Assembly: GCF_042477335.2 (NCBI RefSeq)
Contig: NC_091255.1
Span: 34,574,501-34,638,500, forward strand
From: Ovis canadensis
Taxonomy: Eukaryota; Chordata; Mammalia; Artiodactyla; Bovidae
Direction of reading: 5' to 3'
DNA: 64,000 nucleotides
The notes under the pieces are model-generated. The model saw nothing but the letters and a program-made list of their open reading frames with translations, had not been told where the DNA came from and did not search any database. Shown piece by piece: positions 25,101-38,084 of this stretch. The translations under genes were made by a program, and so were the position numbers. Position 1 is the stretch's first letter; each line of letters begins with the position of its first letter.

Positions 25101-28100
25101 AAAAAGTCAAAAGAACAAGTAAAGTATATTGCGTGTGGTAAGGACTAGAGAGAAAAGTAAAGCAAAAAGGAGTAGAGAGTTGGGGCTGGTGTGCCATTTT
25201 AAATAGGCAGGGCGGTGAGGCAAGGTTCCTGCAAGGGGACTTTTGAGCAAAGACCCGGGAGCAGCTGAGGGAACAAGCCATGAGCCATCAGGTAACAAAG
25301 CTTGTTCCAGGCAAAAGAAACAGCCAGTGCAGAGAACCTGAGGTGGGACCATGCCTGGAGTGTTTAAGGAACAGTGTGGAGGCCAGTGGAGATGCAGCTA
25401 AAAGGAATATGAGATGAGGACAGAGAGGACAAGGAGTCAGACTGCCACTGTCTCACAGACAAGGTCAAAGACCATGCATTTCTCTCTGATGACCTGGGAA
25501 AACGTGGGAGGATTTTGATCCAAAGAGATCCAAAACCTGACTTACTGTTATTTGTTTCTATGTCTATCCCCCAGTGCCTGTGCATTTCTGGGGGCCTGGG
25601 GGCTAGAGGGTCTTCCTGACCTCCACCTGGCCCACAGGTATAGATGCTCAACAGGTTGTTCATGGGTGATTGTGGAAATCAACAGATAAGTAAAGGCAAG
25701 GCTGTGGTCACGTGTCTCCCACAGGTTGGCCAGCTGTGGACTCACAGCTGAGAGCTGCAAGGACATTGCCTCTGGGCTCTGCGCCAGCCAAACCCTGATG
25801 CAATTGGAATTGAGCTTCAACACACTCCTGGACACAGGAGCTGAGCACCTTTGCCAGGGCCTGAGACAGCCAACCTGCAAGCTGCAACGACTGTTGTAAT
25901 TGCTCCTCGTTGGCACTACTTCGTAGGGTGGGCACGGGGAGGCAGAAGGAGCTTCCCTAGCACTACGGGGCAGAGAGAAAGCAAGGGCTCATGGAGGCCA
26001 TGATAGATTCCCACTGAAGCCCTCATATTCCTCCTTAACTTTTATTCTTATATTAGAAGCTTGCTCTTTTCTCATCCTGTATTGTAGACGCCCTTAATGT
26101 TGAAACCCACAAAGTGCTGAAACATATGTCAGGTAACTGAGCATTTGGGAGGGCCGAGGTAGTTAACAATGAGATCCAGGCATCCCAGTAGAACATCGGT
26201 GTAAATAAATCATACAACATCGATACAGTGAGTGAGCAGGATTCATGGGAATCACACGGAAGTGAAAAGGGGATGTGGTCTCTATCCTGAGTAGCTCCTT
26301 GGCTGAAAGAGGAATATTTAAATCTCCCAGGTTCCTGCAAGCCAGGCATGCCTTTATCTTCCTTTAATGTCACACTTGGACTTCCCTGGTAGCTCAGATG
26401 GTAAAGCGTCTGCCTACAATGTGGGAGACCTGGGTTCAATCCCTGGGTCTGGAAGATCTCCTGGAGAAGGAAATGGCAACCCACTCTAGTATTCTTGCCT
26501 GGAAAATCCCATGGATGGAGGAGCCTGGTAGGCTACAGTTCATGGGGTCGCAAAGAGTCAGACATGACTGAGCGACTTCACTTACTGACTTCACTCACTC
26601 AATGTCACCCTAGAACCCTCCTAGGGCCATAGGTACTAGAAAGGAAAACCAGATGCCAGTTAGGACATTGACTGGGGGCCCGCATGTGTCTTCCCTGCAG
26701 GCTGGCAGGCTGCGGCCTCACGTCTGGCTGCTGCCAGGACCTGGCCTCCATGCTCAGGGTCAGCCCCAGACTGACGGAGCTAAACCTGCTGCAGAATGAC
26801 CTGGACGACCTCGGCGTGAGGCTGCTCTGTGAAGGACTCAGGCACCCTTCCTGCCAGCTCATGTTCCTATGGTGAGGCTCTGCGGGCCCCTTCTGGGGAG
26901 AGGGCAGGGAATGGGGGGAGGGGAGGCAAGTGCCGCGGAACTGGACAGAGGAAAGAAAAGGGACAGACAAATGCACGGTCCGCCAGGCTTCCTCACCAGC
27001 GACGCCGCTTACTTAGGCCTTGTGACTCAGGCAGCTCTTCACCTGAGACTCGGTTTCTTTAGATTTGATCTAATGGGACCATCATATCAATAAAATGCAT
27101 GTAAACACTAGGACAGAGTTCAGACAGAAATGAGCTTGGAGCACTGGAGTCCCCTGTGGCTGAAGAGCAGTGAGCCCCCAGCCCTCCCCCTGCAGGCCCT
27201 GAGGGCGATGTTCTCTGAGCAGCAGCCCCTCCCATGTGTCTCAGCCACTTCCTCTTTCCTCCACTTCCTGAGAAGGAGTCCACTGGCTGTTTCTGGCTGA
27301 GCCCTTGCTTACAGCTCCTGGTAGGGCTCCGCACCCCACCTCACCCATCCTCCGTTGAGCTCCAGCAGCCCTTAGAAACACAGTGGGAATCACGATGTTA
27401 GTGGCTCAGTTGCATCTGACTTTGCGACCCCAAAGATGTTAGCCCATCAGGTTCCTCTGTCCATGGGATTTTCCAGGCACAAATACTGGAGTCGGTTTCC
27501 ATTCCCTTCTCAGGGGATCTTCCTGATCCAGGGATTGAACCAGGGTCTTCGAGGGGTCTGCAAAGTCTGGGCCCTGGCCACCCTCAGCCAGGACTCCCTC
27601 CTTTAGACTCTCAGGCCTAAAGGTGAAGTCGGGGCAAGATAACGAGATAAACATTCTGCAGGTGGGTTCCCCCAAGGCTAACCGTGATTGTTTACAACGA
27701 GGGGAACTCCAGCTCCCTCCCCACCAAGCATTTCCTGACTTCAGAGCCTCCAGTAGCCTTGGCTGAGGTCTCCACTGAGACGGCATCACAGCCCAACTTC
27801 TTCCTCTCTGCCCAGACCTGTTTCCCTCTCCCCGCCACCCTGATGTTGATCCAAGAACACCCCCTAATAAATCTCACTCCACTTTCCATCTCAGAGCCCA
27901 ATTCCCAGCAAACCCAACCTGCAGTAGTTTCCTCTGGGAGGTGGTAGATTCCACCATCCTGAGCCCCCAAGGACCTCAGGATCACACAGGGGTCCCGGGA
28001 GAACCAGGCTTCCTTTGCGCTTGCAGGCTGGACCAGACTCAGCTGAGCAAGGAGGTGACCGAGATGCTGAGGGCCCTGGAAAGAGAGAAGCCTCAGCTGC

Positions 28101-31100
28101 TAGTCTCCAGGATGTGGTAAGGTGGGGAGACTCAGAACCCCCTCCTGCTGTTCCAGGCCCGGCTGAGTCCTTGGGGCAGGTCAAGAACCAAGAGATGAGG
28201 AAAGACATGTGGGGTGGAGGTAGACACGGCAGAGCCGGGAAGAAACCAAGAAAGTATGGCAGCCAGAGAGAGGTTTGGGCATTGATTTGTTTAGTGCGAA
28301 CGGAATTATGCCACTCCTCTGCTTAAACCTTTCCATTAGATGAATGTGTGTGTGCCAAGTCGTTTCAGTCGTGTCCGACTCTGTGTGACCCTATGGATTG
28401 TAGCCTGCCAGGCTCCTGTGTCCATGGGATTTCACAGGAAAGAATACTGGAGTGGGTTGCCATTGCCTTCTCCAATAAGAAGATTAAAAAAAAAAAAAAA
28501 AGATGAATGGGTGCCTTGATGAGATTTGGAACTTGGAAAGCAATGACCACCAGGGGGAGACAAAGACAAAGAGAGAGAGTCTAGGAAGAGCCAGACCACC
28601 TCCACCCAGACCCTCACCCTCCAATACACATAGACACACAGCCAGAGAGGCTGAAGGGGTGAGCCCCAGAGATGGGAGAATCCCTCTTCCTCCCCAGGGA
28701 ATCAGCTGCAGCGCCGTTCTCCCAGTTTGGTGCATTTCGGCCTGTGACCGAAATTCAGGGCAACTGTTCCCTGAATCTCCGCAGCTGTGCCTCACCTGAA
28801 AAGGAAAGGAAAGGGCTCCTAGCTTTAGAAGGAGGATCTACTTGTCACAGAGCAACATGCCCTGCATCCCTCACATGACGTGTGAGGCACAAGCAGCGAA
28901 CAAGGGCCCAAATTCCAGGAGCTCAGCCCAGCAGGTGCAAATTATTCCCTCCCCACCCCCACCCCCACCCCAGCCTCCCACCTCCACCCGCAGAACTACA
29001 TCTGGGTTTCTCTAAGGACACTGATGGGCCCACTGGATTCTGCAGGGCAGCTGAGCTGAGCTGTGAAGGATGGGAGAGGAGTGCTGGGCCCCGAAAGGGT
29101 TGATTCCAGGCAGAGGTGGTGTAGCTTGCTGAACGAGAGCTAGATGCCTGAAGTGCATAGAAACCAAGACTAGGGCACTGGCTTTTGAGAAAAGAAAGAG
29201 CTTTATTGCAAAGTCCACTAGCAAGGGCACAGAGGGTGAGGCTCTCAAATCGATCCAGGATTCAGGGCGACATTTACGGGGTTTAGAGAAATGTCAATCT
29301 TGGAAGCTGGTTGGCTAGTTTCGAATAAGCCAAACAAGCTACTCGCACTGCTGGAAGCCAGATCTTCCTTTTTTGAAAGACTTCTAGCCCCCAAAAGGGC
29401 TCCTGGGGCAACATTTCTATTCTTTGAGTTCGGTAGACTGAAGACACAGATTCTGTCTTGCGTGGGGGTGCTATCTAAATAACTCAAAGCTACATTAATC
29501 AATTAACTTATTTAAACGCAGCAAAACCAGTTTAAGCTGGTTCATGTTTTACTTGCCGTTTCAGTAGAGGCACTTAGCTTAGCTTCTTTGAGGAATAGGA
29601 GGTCAGGGACCTGGAGCGGAGCTACTCAAAGTATGGTCCTCAGAATCAGCAGCAGAATCAACATCCCCTGGGAGCTCGGTGGGTTTCCCAGGCTGCTCAA
29701 TAGTAAATAACCGACCTACTGAAACAGGAGACTCTGGTTCGATCCCTGGGTCAGGAAGATCCCCTGGAGAAGGAAATGACAACCCACCCATGTGTTCTTG
29801 CCTGGAAAGTCCCATGGACGGAGAGGCCTGCCAGGCTAAAGTCCATAGGGTGGCAAGAGTCAGACATGACTTAGCGACTAAACAACAGTAAGGAGCTCAG
29901 TAGAAAGGCCCCACTCCAGACCTGCTGAGTCAGAATCTTGGGGTGGGCCCAGGAATGCATCTTCTAGCCCAGGCCTTCAGGTGATTTTTAACACTGATTT
30001 ACAGCCATGGGGGCAGCGAGACTGGCACAGGTGGGGCGGGGGATGGGGGGTAGTACCTAACATCTTGTGGGCCACATTAAGAATTTCGATCTTACTCGCC
30101 AAATCAATAGACATTTCAGGGCTTCAGCACTGAAGTTCTGTGCCAGGTTCCCATTTTCAGATCAGCTTCTGAGTGGACAGTGGACCAAGGGTCAAGAGCG
30201 AAAACAGGGAACCCTCTAAGATGAGGCAGTGGTTCCAGCCACAGATGCCAGGGCCTGGAAACAAGGTGGAGGCCATGGAGGTGGAGAGAAGAGAAAAGAG
30301 CTGTTTTGGCAGCTGTGTCAAGGTGATCAATAAGCTCTCAGATTGGCCAAGGGAGAAGTCAGGATGATGCCTCAGTTCTGGTATAAACAGCTGGGTGGAT
30401 GGGGGCCGTTCATGGGAGCAGGGACTACAGGAGAAGCCCAGTGGGGATCAGGAATTCAAATTTTGATGAGTTGAACTCAAGTGGGGATGTCATGGAGACA
30501 GCCCCCAGAATCCTCCACGATCTCAGGGAGAATGAATTCTGTCCAGGAAGCCAAGTCTGAGGATCCTTCACGAGGGCCCAGGTGGAGCCGAGATGAGCAA
30601 TACATCCTCACTCAAGCGGCAGAGACAAGCATCAGGTAGTCTGAAGGGGCCAGGCTGGGAGCATCATGATGTGGGCTTGCAGGGGTGGAGGGAGTGATGG
30701 CATTTATAAAAGGTCATTCCCTCCATCCTCCTGCCTCTGGAGTGGGACAGACACACCTAGGGGAGACTCCATGAGAGATCTTCTACTACCCGAACCTTGC
30801 AGGATTTCTGTTTCCCTCTCTTCCAGCCTCAGGGGGCTGGACTGTTCCTCTCCTAAATATCCACAACATGACTCATACTCTGAACCAGAGCCCAGTATCT
30901 TAAGGCCCACTCTGGGCTTCTAAAGCCTGGAATCCCATCTCCATCCCTGCCTGTCCATCTTTGGAGCCATGTTCCCCTCAGAAGCTGACCACCCAGGGAG
31001 TGCTGGGAAGAGCGACAATTCTGGGAAGTGAGAAAGGGGAGGGAGGAGGGTTTGGGCAAGGGGAGGCAGCAGGATTGAGCCCCCTTGGATATCAGGCAGA

Positions 31101-34100
31101 CTGGCCTTGGGAAGGGCCCCTCTGTGGTCTAGCCTAGGGGGCCGGGGGCAACCAGGCAGAACCTAAAGCTGGCCACTGCCCTGTCTGTTCCAGAGGGCAG
31201 CTCTCCTCAAGCAGCACAGGCGAGACCCTTCTGTCCATCTTCTCCTACCCCTCCGGGGAACGAGCACATGGAGTCTCTGGGGACTGAGGATAACCTCTGG
31301 GGCCCCACAGGGCCTGTGGCTACTGAGGTGGTTGACGAAGAGAGGAGCCTGTACCGGTAAGTGAGGGGTCCTGGCCTGTCCCACCCCCTCCGTCCCCATG
31401 CTGGGTCCCCACAGACAGTCTGCACCCCATTCATGGTCCATTGTATCCCCTCACCACACCACCAAGCAAAGAAAGACGGGGCTGAGATATTGGTTGGTGT
31501 TTTATTATGAAAAAAGAAGGGGTTTGGATGGAGGAGGAGGAACATAGTTGGGATTTTTTTAATATTTATTTGTATCTATTTATTTTTGGCTGTGCCAGGT
31601 CTTAGTTGCAGCATGCGGGATCTAGTTCCCTGACCAGGGATCGAACCCAGGCCCGCTGCATTAGGAGCTCAGGGTCTTAGCCAATGGACTACCAAAGAAG
31701 TCACTGGAAAAAGAGAGTTTGTTATGAAAATTTTTAAATATACACACAAGTGGAGTCCAGGGAACTTCCATGTACCCACTATTCAGCTTCAACCTTCATT
31801 TTACCAACTTTGTTTCAACTATCCACCTTCTGCCCCTTTTTTTGCAATATTTTTAAGTCCAAAGAAATGGGTGCTTTTAGCCTTAAACTTTTTGATACCT
31901 TTCAAAAAGTTCAAATAAAGACCTTTTCTTCCATAACCACAATGTCATTTTTCACATGTCAAGGAGTTTACAATTAAGCCTTTCATATCGTCCAATGCCC
32001 AATCCTTATTCAAATCTGTTCAATTGTATAAAGTGTGTCTTTGCAGATGATTTGTTCTAATCATGATCCAAAGACAGCCCACTTGTTGTATTTGACTTGT
32101 TATGCTGCTTTATCTCACAGCTTGCGTCTCCTGCATTGGCAGGCAGGTTCCTTACCACTAGCAGCACCTAGGAAGCCCAGTTCAGTTCAGTTCAGTCACT
32201 CAGTTGTGTCCGACTCTTTGCAACCCCATGAATCGCAGCACGCCAGGCCTCCCTGTCCATCACCATCTCCCAGAGTTCCATCTCATCCTCTGTCGTCCCC
32301 TTTTCTTCCTGCCCCCAATCCCTCCCAGCATCAGAGTCTTTTCCAATGAGTCAACTCTTCGTATGAGGTGGCCAAAGTACTGGAGTTTCAGCTTTAGCAT
32401 CATTCATTCCAAAGAACACCCAGGACTGATCTCCTTTAGAATGGACTGGTTGGATCTCCTTGCAGTCCAAGGGACTCTCAAGAGTTTTCTCCAACACCAT
32501 AGTTCAAAAGCATCAATTCTTCGGTGCTCAGCTTTCTTCACAGTCCAACTCTTACATCCATAAATGACCACTGGAAAAACCGTAGCCTTGACTAGACAGA
32601 CCTTTGTTGGCAAAGTAATATCTCTGCTTTTCAATATGCTATCCAGTATTCAAATTCAAATCCATCTGACTTCAACGTCTGGGCTTACAGCCACTCTGTA
32701 GGATCCATCCATAGTGCCCAGCACAGGGCCTGGCACCCAGTAGGTGCTCAGTGAGTCTGTGTACAGTAATCCAGTGTCCTGCTGCTGCTGCTAAGTCGCT
32801 TCAGTCATGTCTGACTCTGTGTGACCCCATGGACTGCAGCCTACCAGGTTCCTCTGTCCATGGGATTTTCCAGGCAAGAGTACTGGAGTGGGTGGCCATT
32901 GCCTTCTCCAGTGTCCACTTCTCCTCATTTTTCACAGCGTTCACTTGCCCGTGGCCGGCTTCTACCACTGGCCCAACACGGGTCTCCGCTTTGAGGTGAG
33001 AGGGCCAGCGACTGTTGAAATTGAATTCTGTGCCTGGGACCAGTTCCTGAGCAGGAATTTCCCACAGCACAGCTGGCTGGCTGCAGGGCCTCTGTTTGAC
33101 ATCAAGGCTGAACCAGGCGCTGTGGCAGCCGTGTTCCTCCCTCACTTTGTGGCCTTCCGAGGTAAGCAGGGGAGGAGAGGCAAGGTGATGGTGGAAAGAA
33201 TGGGCCTGAAAGGGGCTTTGGAGGTAATGTCCTGAGAGGGACTCATGGCTTCCTTAGAAAGACTGAGAAAGGATTGCTCTGGGCATATCATTTTTGAAGC
33301 ACTTTTGTCCCCAGACTCATAATTATTTTTGCCTGAATTACTTAAAGGCTTCCCTAAATAAAAAGTACAATACAAGCCAACATTGAGCTTCCCTGGTGGT
33401 ACAGTGGGTAAGAATCCGCCTGCCAATATAGGAGACGTGGGTTCGATCCCTGGTCCGGGAAGATCCCACTTTTCACGGAGCAACTAAGCCCGTGTGCCAC
33501 AAATATTGAGCCTGTGCTCTAGAGCCCATGCTCTGGGAGCAGAGAAGTTCCCACTTGCTGCAACTAGCCTGTGTGCAGTGATGAAGACCCAGGGAAAGCC
33601 ATAAATAAATACAACAAGGAGGGGATATCAATTATTCTGAAAATAAAACATTTTAAAAAATAATCTCACAGTCAAAAATTACAAACGGTAAACAAGGCAT
33701 CACAAATGAGAACCAGAAGAAACACAGGTGCCAGAACTGGTCCCATTAAATGAATACATTAATTAATTAAAATAACTTAAAAATAAGAAAATAATAAGAA
33801 TCAATCCCATAAAGATTTCACACTTTTTGTGTTATCAGAAACAAAACACAAAATACATGTGTTTCATATACTTATGGGGCTTCCCTCATAGCTCAGTTGG
33901 TAAAGAATCTGCCTGCAATGCAGAAGACCCAGGTTCGATTCCTGGGTTGGGAAGAACGCCTGGGAAAGGAAATGATAATCCACTCCAGTATTCTGGTTGG
34001 GTTACAGTCCATGGGGTCCCAAGAGTTCGACATGACTTATCAACTAAACCACCATCAGTTCAGCTCAGTTCAGTTCAGTCACTCAGTCATGTCCGACTCT

Positions 34101-37100
34101 TTGCAACCCCATATACTTATAGAAATCACCCTGGGGGAAAATAAGCAAAAAGCAATAAATAATTTAAAATGACAAATCAAATTTGGAAACAAGCTAATTA
34201 AAGAAAATAGGAAAACATTAAAAAAATAAAATAAAAGATTAAGTGACATGGAGGATGGGATACTATGAGAAGGCCTAGAATATACCTAACCAGAATTCCA
34301 GAGGATATGGCAGAGAGAATGGAGAAGATGAAATATTCAAAGAGAGAATTGCCAGGAAATTTCTATGATCACTGAAAGATGTGACTTCTCTGTGCTGTGC
34401 TGTGCTTAGTCGCTCTGTCGTGTCTGACTCTTTGTGACCCCATGGACTGTAGCCAGCCAGCCTTTTCTGTCCATGGGGATTCTCCAGGCAAGAATACTAG
34501 AGTAGGTTGCCATGCCCTCCTTCAGGGGATCTTCCTGACCCAGGTCTTCCACATTGCAGGCGGATTCTTTATCATCTGAGCCACCAGGGAAGCCCAAAAG
34601 GTAGTACTCTAGTCTCCCCGTTGGGGAATTGAACCCCAGTCTCCCACATGACAGGCAGGGATACTCACCACGATTCTAAGAGGAAGACACACAATGATGA
34701 GAAGTCGAAAAAAATCCATGGGCTATGACAGAAACATGAAAAGGTGTTGCTTCAAAGAAAGACTAGTGGAAAAGAGAAAGATGGTAATTATAGTTGTATT
34801 TAGTGAATTCTTCAGCATTTTGTCAGATGGTGTATACCACGGTGATATTATTTTCACACACACAAAAAGTAATGAATGTGCTTGCTGGGGGCCTCTTCTG
34901 GGATTAAAATCAGTCAGCAATGTTCTGACTGGTGCCCATCAGCCTAAGGTCCTTGCCTGGTTTGCTCAATGTCCCTCTGCTACCCAGAAACCACTGCATT
35001 GCTGCAGTTGCCAAGCAACACAGAGATGGAACCAGGACTCCTAATTTCTAATCCTGTGTCTCTCCCACTACCAGCCTTCATCTCTCAAGCTGTCTCTTCA
35101 TCTCAAACTCATCAGTGTCCATACCTTGTCAGACTTCTTGACTGCAAACTAACTCTGGCTGATTTAGGCAGGAAAGGAATATATAAAAAGATTTCTGAGT
35201 AACTTGTAGACTTAAAAAAAGATTAGGCAACATTAAAAAACAACAACAACAACAACAACAACAAAAAAAAAACAACAGGCAGTGTGCAAGGATGCTGAGA
35301 ACCAAGAAAACTAGGAAGAGACCTGTGCTGCAGGCACAGCCATTGCAGGACCCTCCTGCCGAAAGACTCTCTCTTCATTCTCTCTAGATCCAGGTCCTGG
35401 TAAGGAGCATTCACTTACTCAAGTTTTGGTCACATGCCTGCATCATAGCCACCAGGGAATAGCAGCTTCCAGGGTGGGAGGCCCAGCTTGTCTCCTGCCG
35501 AGACCCCCCACACTGGTGGGAAGGGGTTCTTCCCTAAAAGAAGACTATGAGTGGTGGGTGGCCCTTGGCTGCTCCATTTCCTCACTGTCCCTTCCTCCTC
35601 CTTGTCCTCCCTCTGCCTGGAGTCAAACCCGCCAACATCACTCAGTGGCCCTCATGGTTAGAGAATCCACACCAGCCAGTAACCATGGGATCCATAGCTT
35701 TCCTGACTCCCGGGCCAGGGGCTGGTCTTCTGCATGGGTTTGGTTAAAGGGAGTTTCCGTGGTGCTCCCACCCTAGAGACAGTATTGCCTGAGGCCCCCA
35801 CAGGTGGCAGGCCTATGCGCGATGGCTTTCCTAGGAAGACCACTGAGCCTACACTCAAGGGCATCACTCCCCCAGCCAAGTCTGACTCAGTAAGGCACTA
35901 AGTCCTTGCCTCTCATATCCATCCCTTGACAGGGAACGATGTGGACATCTCTCAGTTTCAAGTGGCCCACTTCAAAGAGGAGGGGATGCTCCTGGAGAAG
36001 CCAGTCAGGGTGACGCCATGTTACGCCGTCCTGGAAAACCCTAGTTTCTCGCCCATGGGAGTTCTACTGCGGATGGTCCACACTGCCCTGCGCTTCATTC
36101 CCATCACCTCTACTGTGTTGCTCTACCATTACCTCCAGCCTGAAGAAGTTACCTTCCACCTCTACCTGATCCCCAGCGATTGCTCCATTCAGAAGGTGGC
36201 AATAAGAGCCAGAAAGGTTGGGCCAGGGTGGGCTTGACAGCAAACAGGAAACACAACCAAAGAGTCCCCTAGATGGGTCAACTGGGAATTGGGATGGGCC
36301 GCTTATAAGCAGGAACCTTGACATGGGAGAGTAACCATGCTCCTGCCCAGCCATGGGCTAGTCTGGCTCCCTGAGTTCTCCTCCGGCTGACTCTGCCACA
36401 CCATCACTCATGTCAGGACAAGCCTCTTCCCAGGAGTCAAAAGAGTAGGTGGTTTCCATGCTTATTGTTGTTGTTGTTTGGTCACTAAGCCATGTCCAAC
36501 TCTTTGTGATGCCCTGGACTACAACATGGACTCTAGGCTTTCCTGTCCTTCCCCATCTCCCAGAGTTTGCTCAAACTCATGTCCACTGTGTTGATGATGC
36601 CATCCAACCATCTCATCCTCTGTCATCCCCTTCTCCTCCTGCCCTTCATCTTTCACAGCATCAGGGTCTTTTCCAATAAGTTGGCTCTTCGCATCAGGTG
36701 GCCAAAGTATTGGAGCTTAGAACTGTCTCTTTTCCCCTGTTACCATGTCTTCTCCAACATCGCCCCAGTTCTCACCCTGAGCACAGCAGAGGCCAAGCAT
36801 GGGTGGGGGGTGGGAAGTCAGCAGGGGTGGTACAGCCCCCATCACCCACAGAAACACACAGAAACATCATCTCACTTTGTTCAGACCAGGTTCTGTAGGC
36901 AGAATCCGAGTCAGGGTCCAGACATATCTGCTTTGATCCTTGTTCTGTACTCCTCAGGCCATAGACGATGAAGAAAATAAGTTCCAGTTTGTGCGAATTC
37001 ACAAGCCACCCCCGCTGACCCCGCTCTATATGGGCTCCCGCTACATTGTGTCTGGTTCAGAGAAGCTGGAAATACTACCTGAGGTGAGCAGCCCAGGTGG

Positions 37101-38050
37101 TCAGCCATCACTGGGGTCAGAGGTCTTGCTTGGAAATACCTGTGAGTGGGTCTCAGAGCTTTCCCAGGGACTGGGTGAACTGGGGTTGGGCAAACAGCAA
37201 GTGGGGCTTCCCTGGTAGCTCAGCTGGTAAAGAATTTGCCTGCAATGCAGGAGACCCCAGTTTGATTCCTGGAGAATCCCCATGGACAGAGGAACTGGTG
37301 TACTATAGTTCATGGCATCACAGAGTTGGACACCACTGAGTGGCTAAGCACAACACAGACAGCAAGTGAGATTTAGGGTGAGCAGGAATGCTTCAAAGGG
37401 TAGGAGACAGGAAGTTGGGGAGGGGTCATATTTGGGATGGGGGCAACATTGGGAAGAGTTGAGATATAGAGTGACAATAACCTCCAATTAAACCCACCAA
37501 GGACTTCCCTGGCAGTCTAGTGGTTAAGACTCCATATTCCCCCACTCCCCCCCAAACAAGAAAAGATTCCACACTCCCAGTACTGGGGGCCCAGGTTCAG
37601 TCCCTAGTCAGGGAACTAGCCCCCACTCTCCACAACTAGAGAAAGTCTTTGGGCAACAACAAAGACCCAGTGCAGCCAAAAATAAAGATTTTAAAAAGAA
37701 AGAAAAAAGCAGGATCTAAAGATTGACTTCAGTCCAGGAGATGGTCAGAGTTGAGCAGGGCCAACTGAGGTTAAGCAGGGCCAAGTGAGGTATCAGGTAG
37801 GGAAAGATATTAGCAGGCTGAAAGGTAGCTTCTCACTCAGTGATTCTCTCTCTCTCTGCAGGAATTGGAGCTCTGCTATCGGAGCCCCAGAGAATCTCAG
37901 CTGTTCTCTGAGTTCTACGTTCGCCATTTGAGGTCAGGGATCAGGTTGCAAATAAGAAGCAAGAAAGATGGGACTGTGGTGTGGGAAGCCTTGGTGAAGC
38001 CAGGTAAAGTCAAGTCCAGCGAGCACAGAGGTGGGACAAGAGAAAGTCAA

Positions 38051-38084
<34 letters not shown>

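Noticed and set aside
28116-31194. Direct splice from the post-LRR exon to the FIIND exon
   Set aside because: It creates a TGA at the junction, so an additional exon or another splice site is needed.
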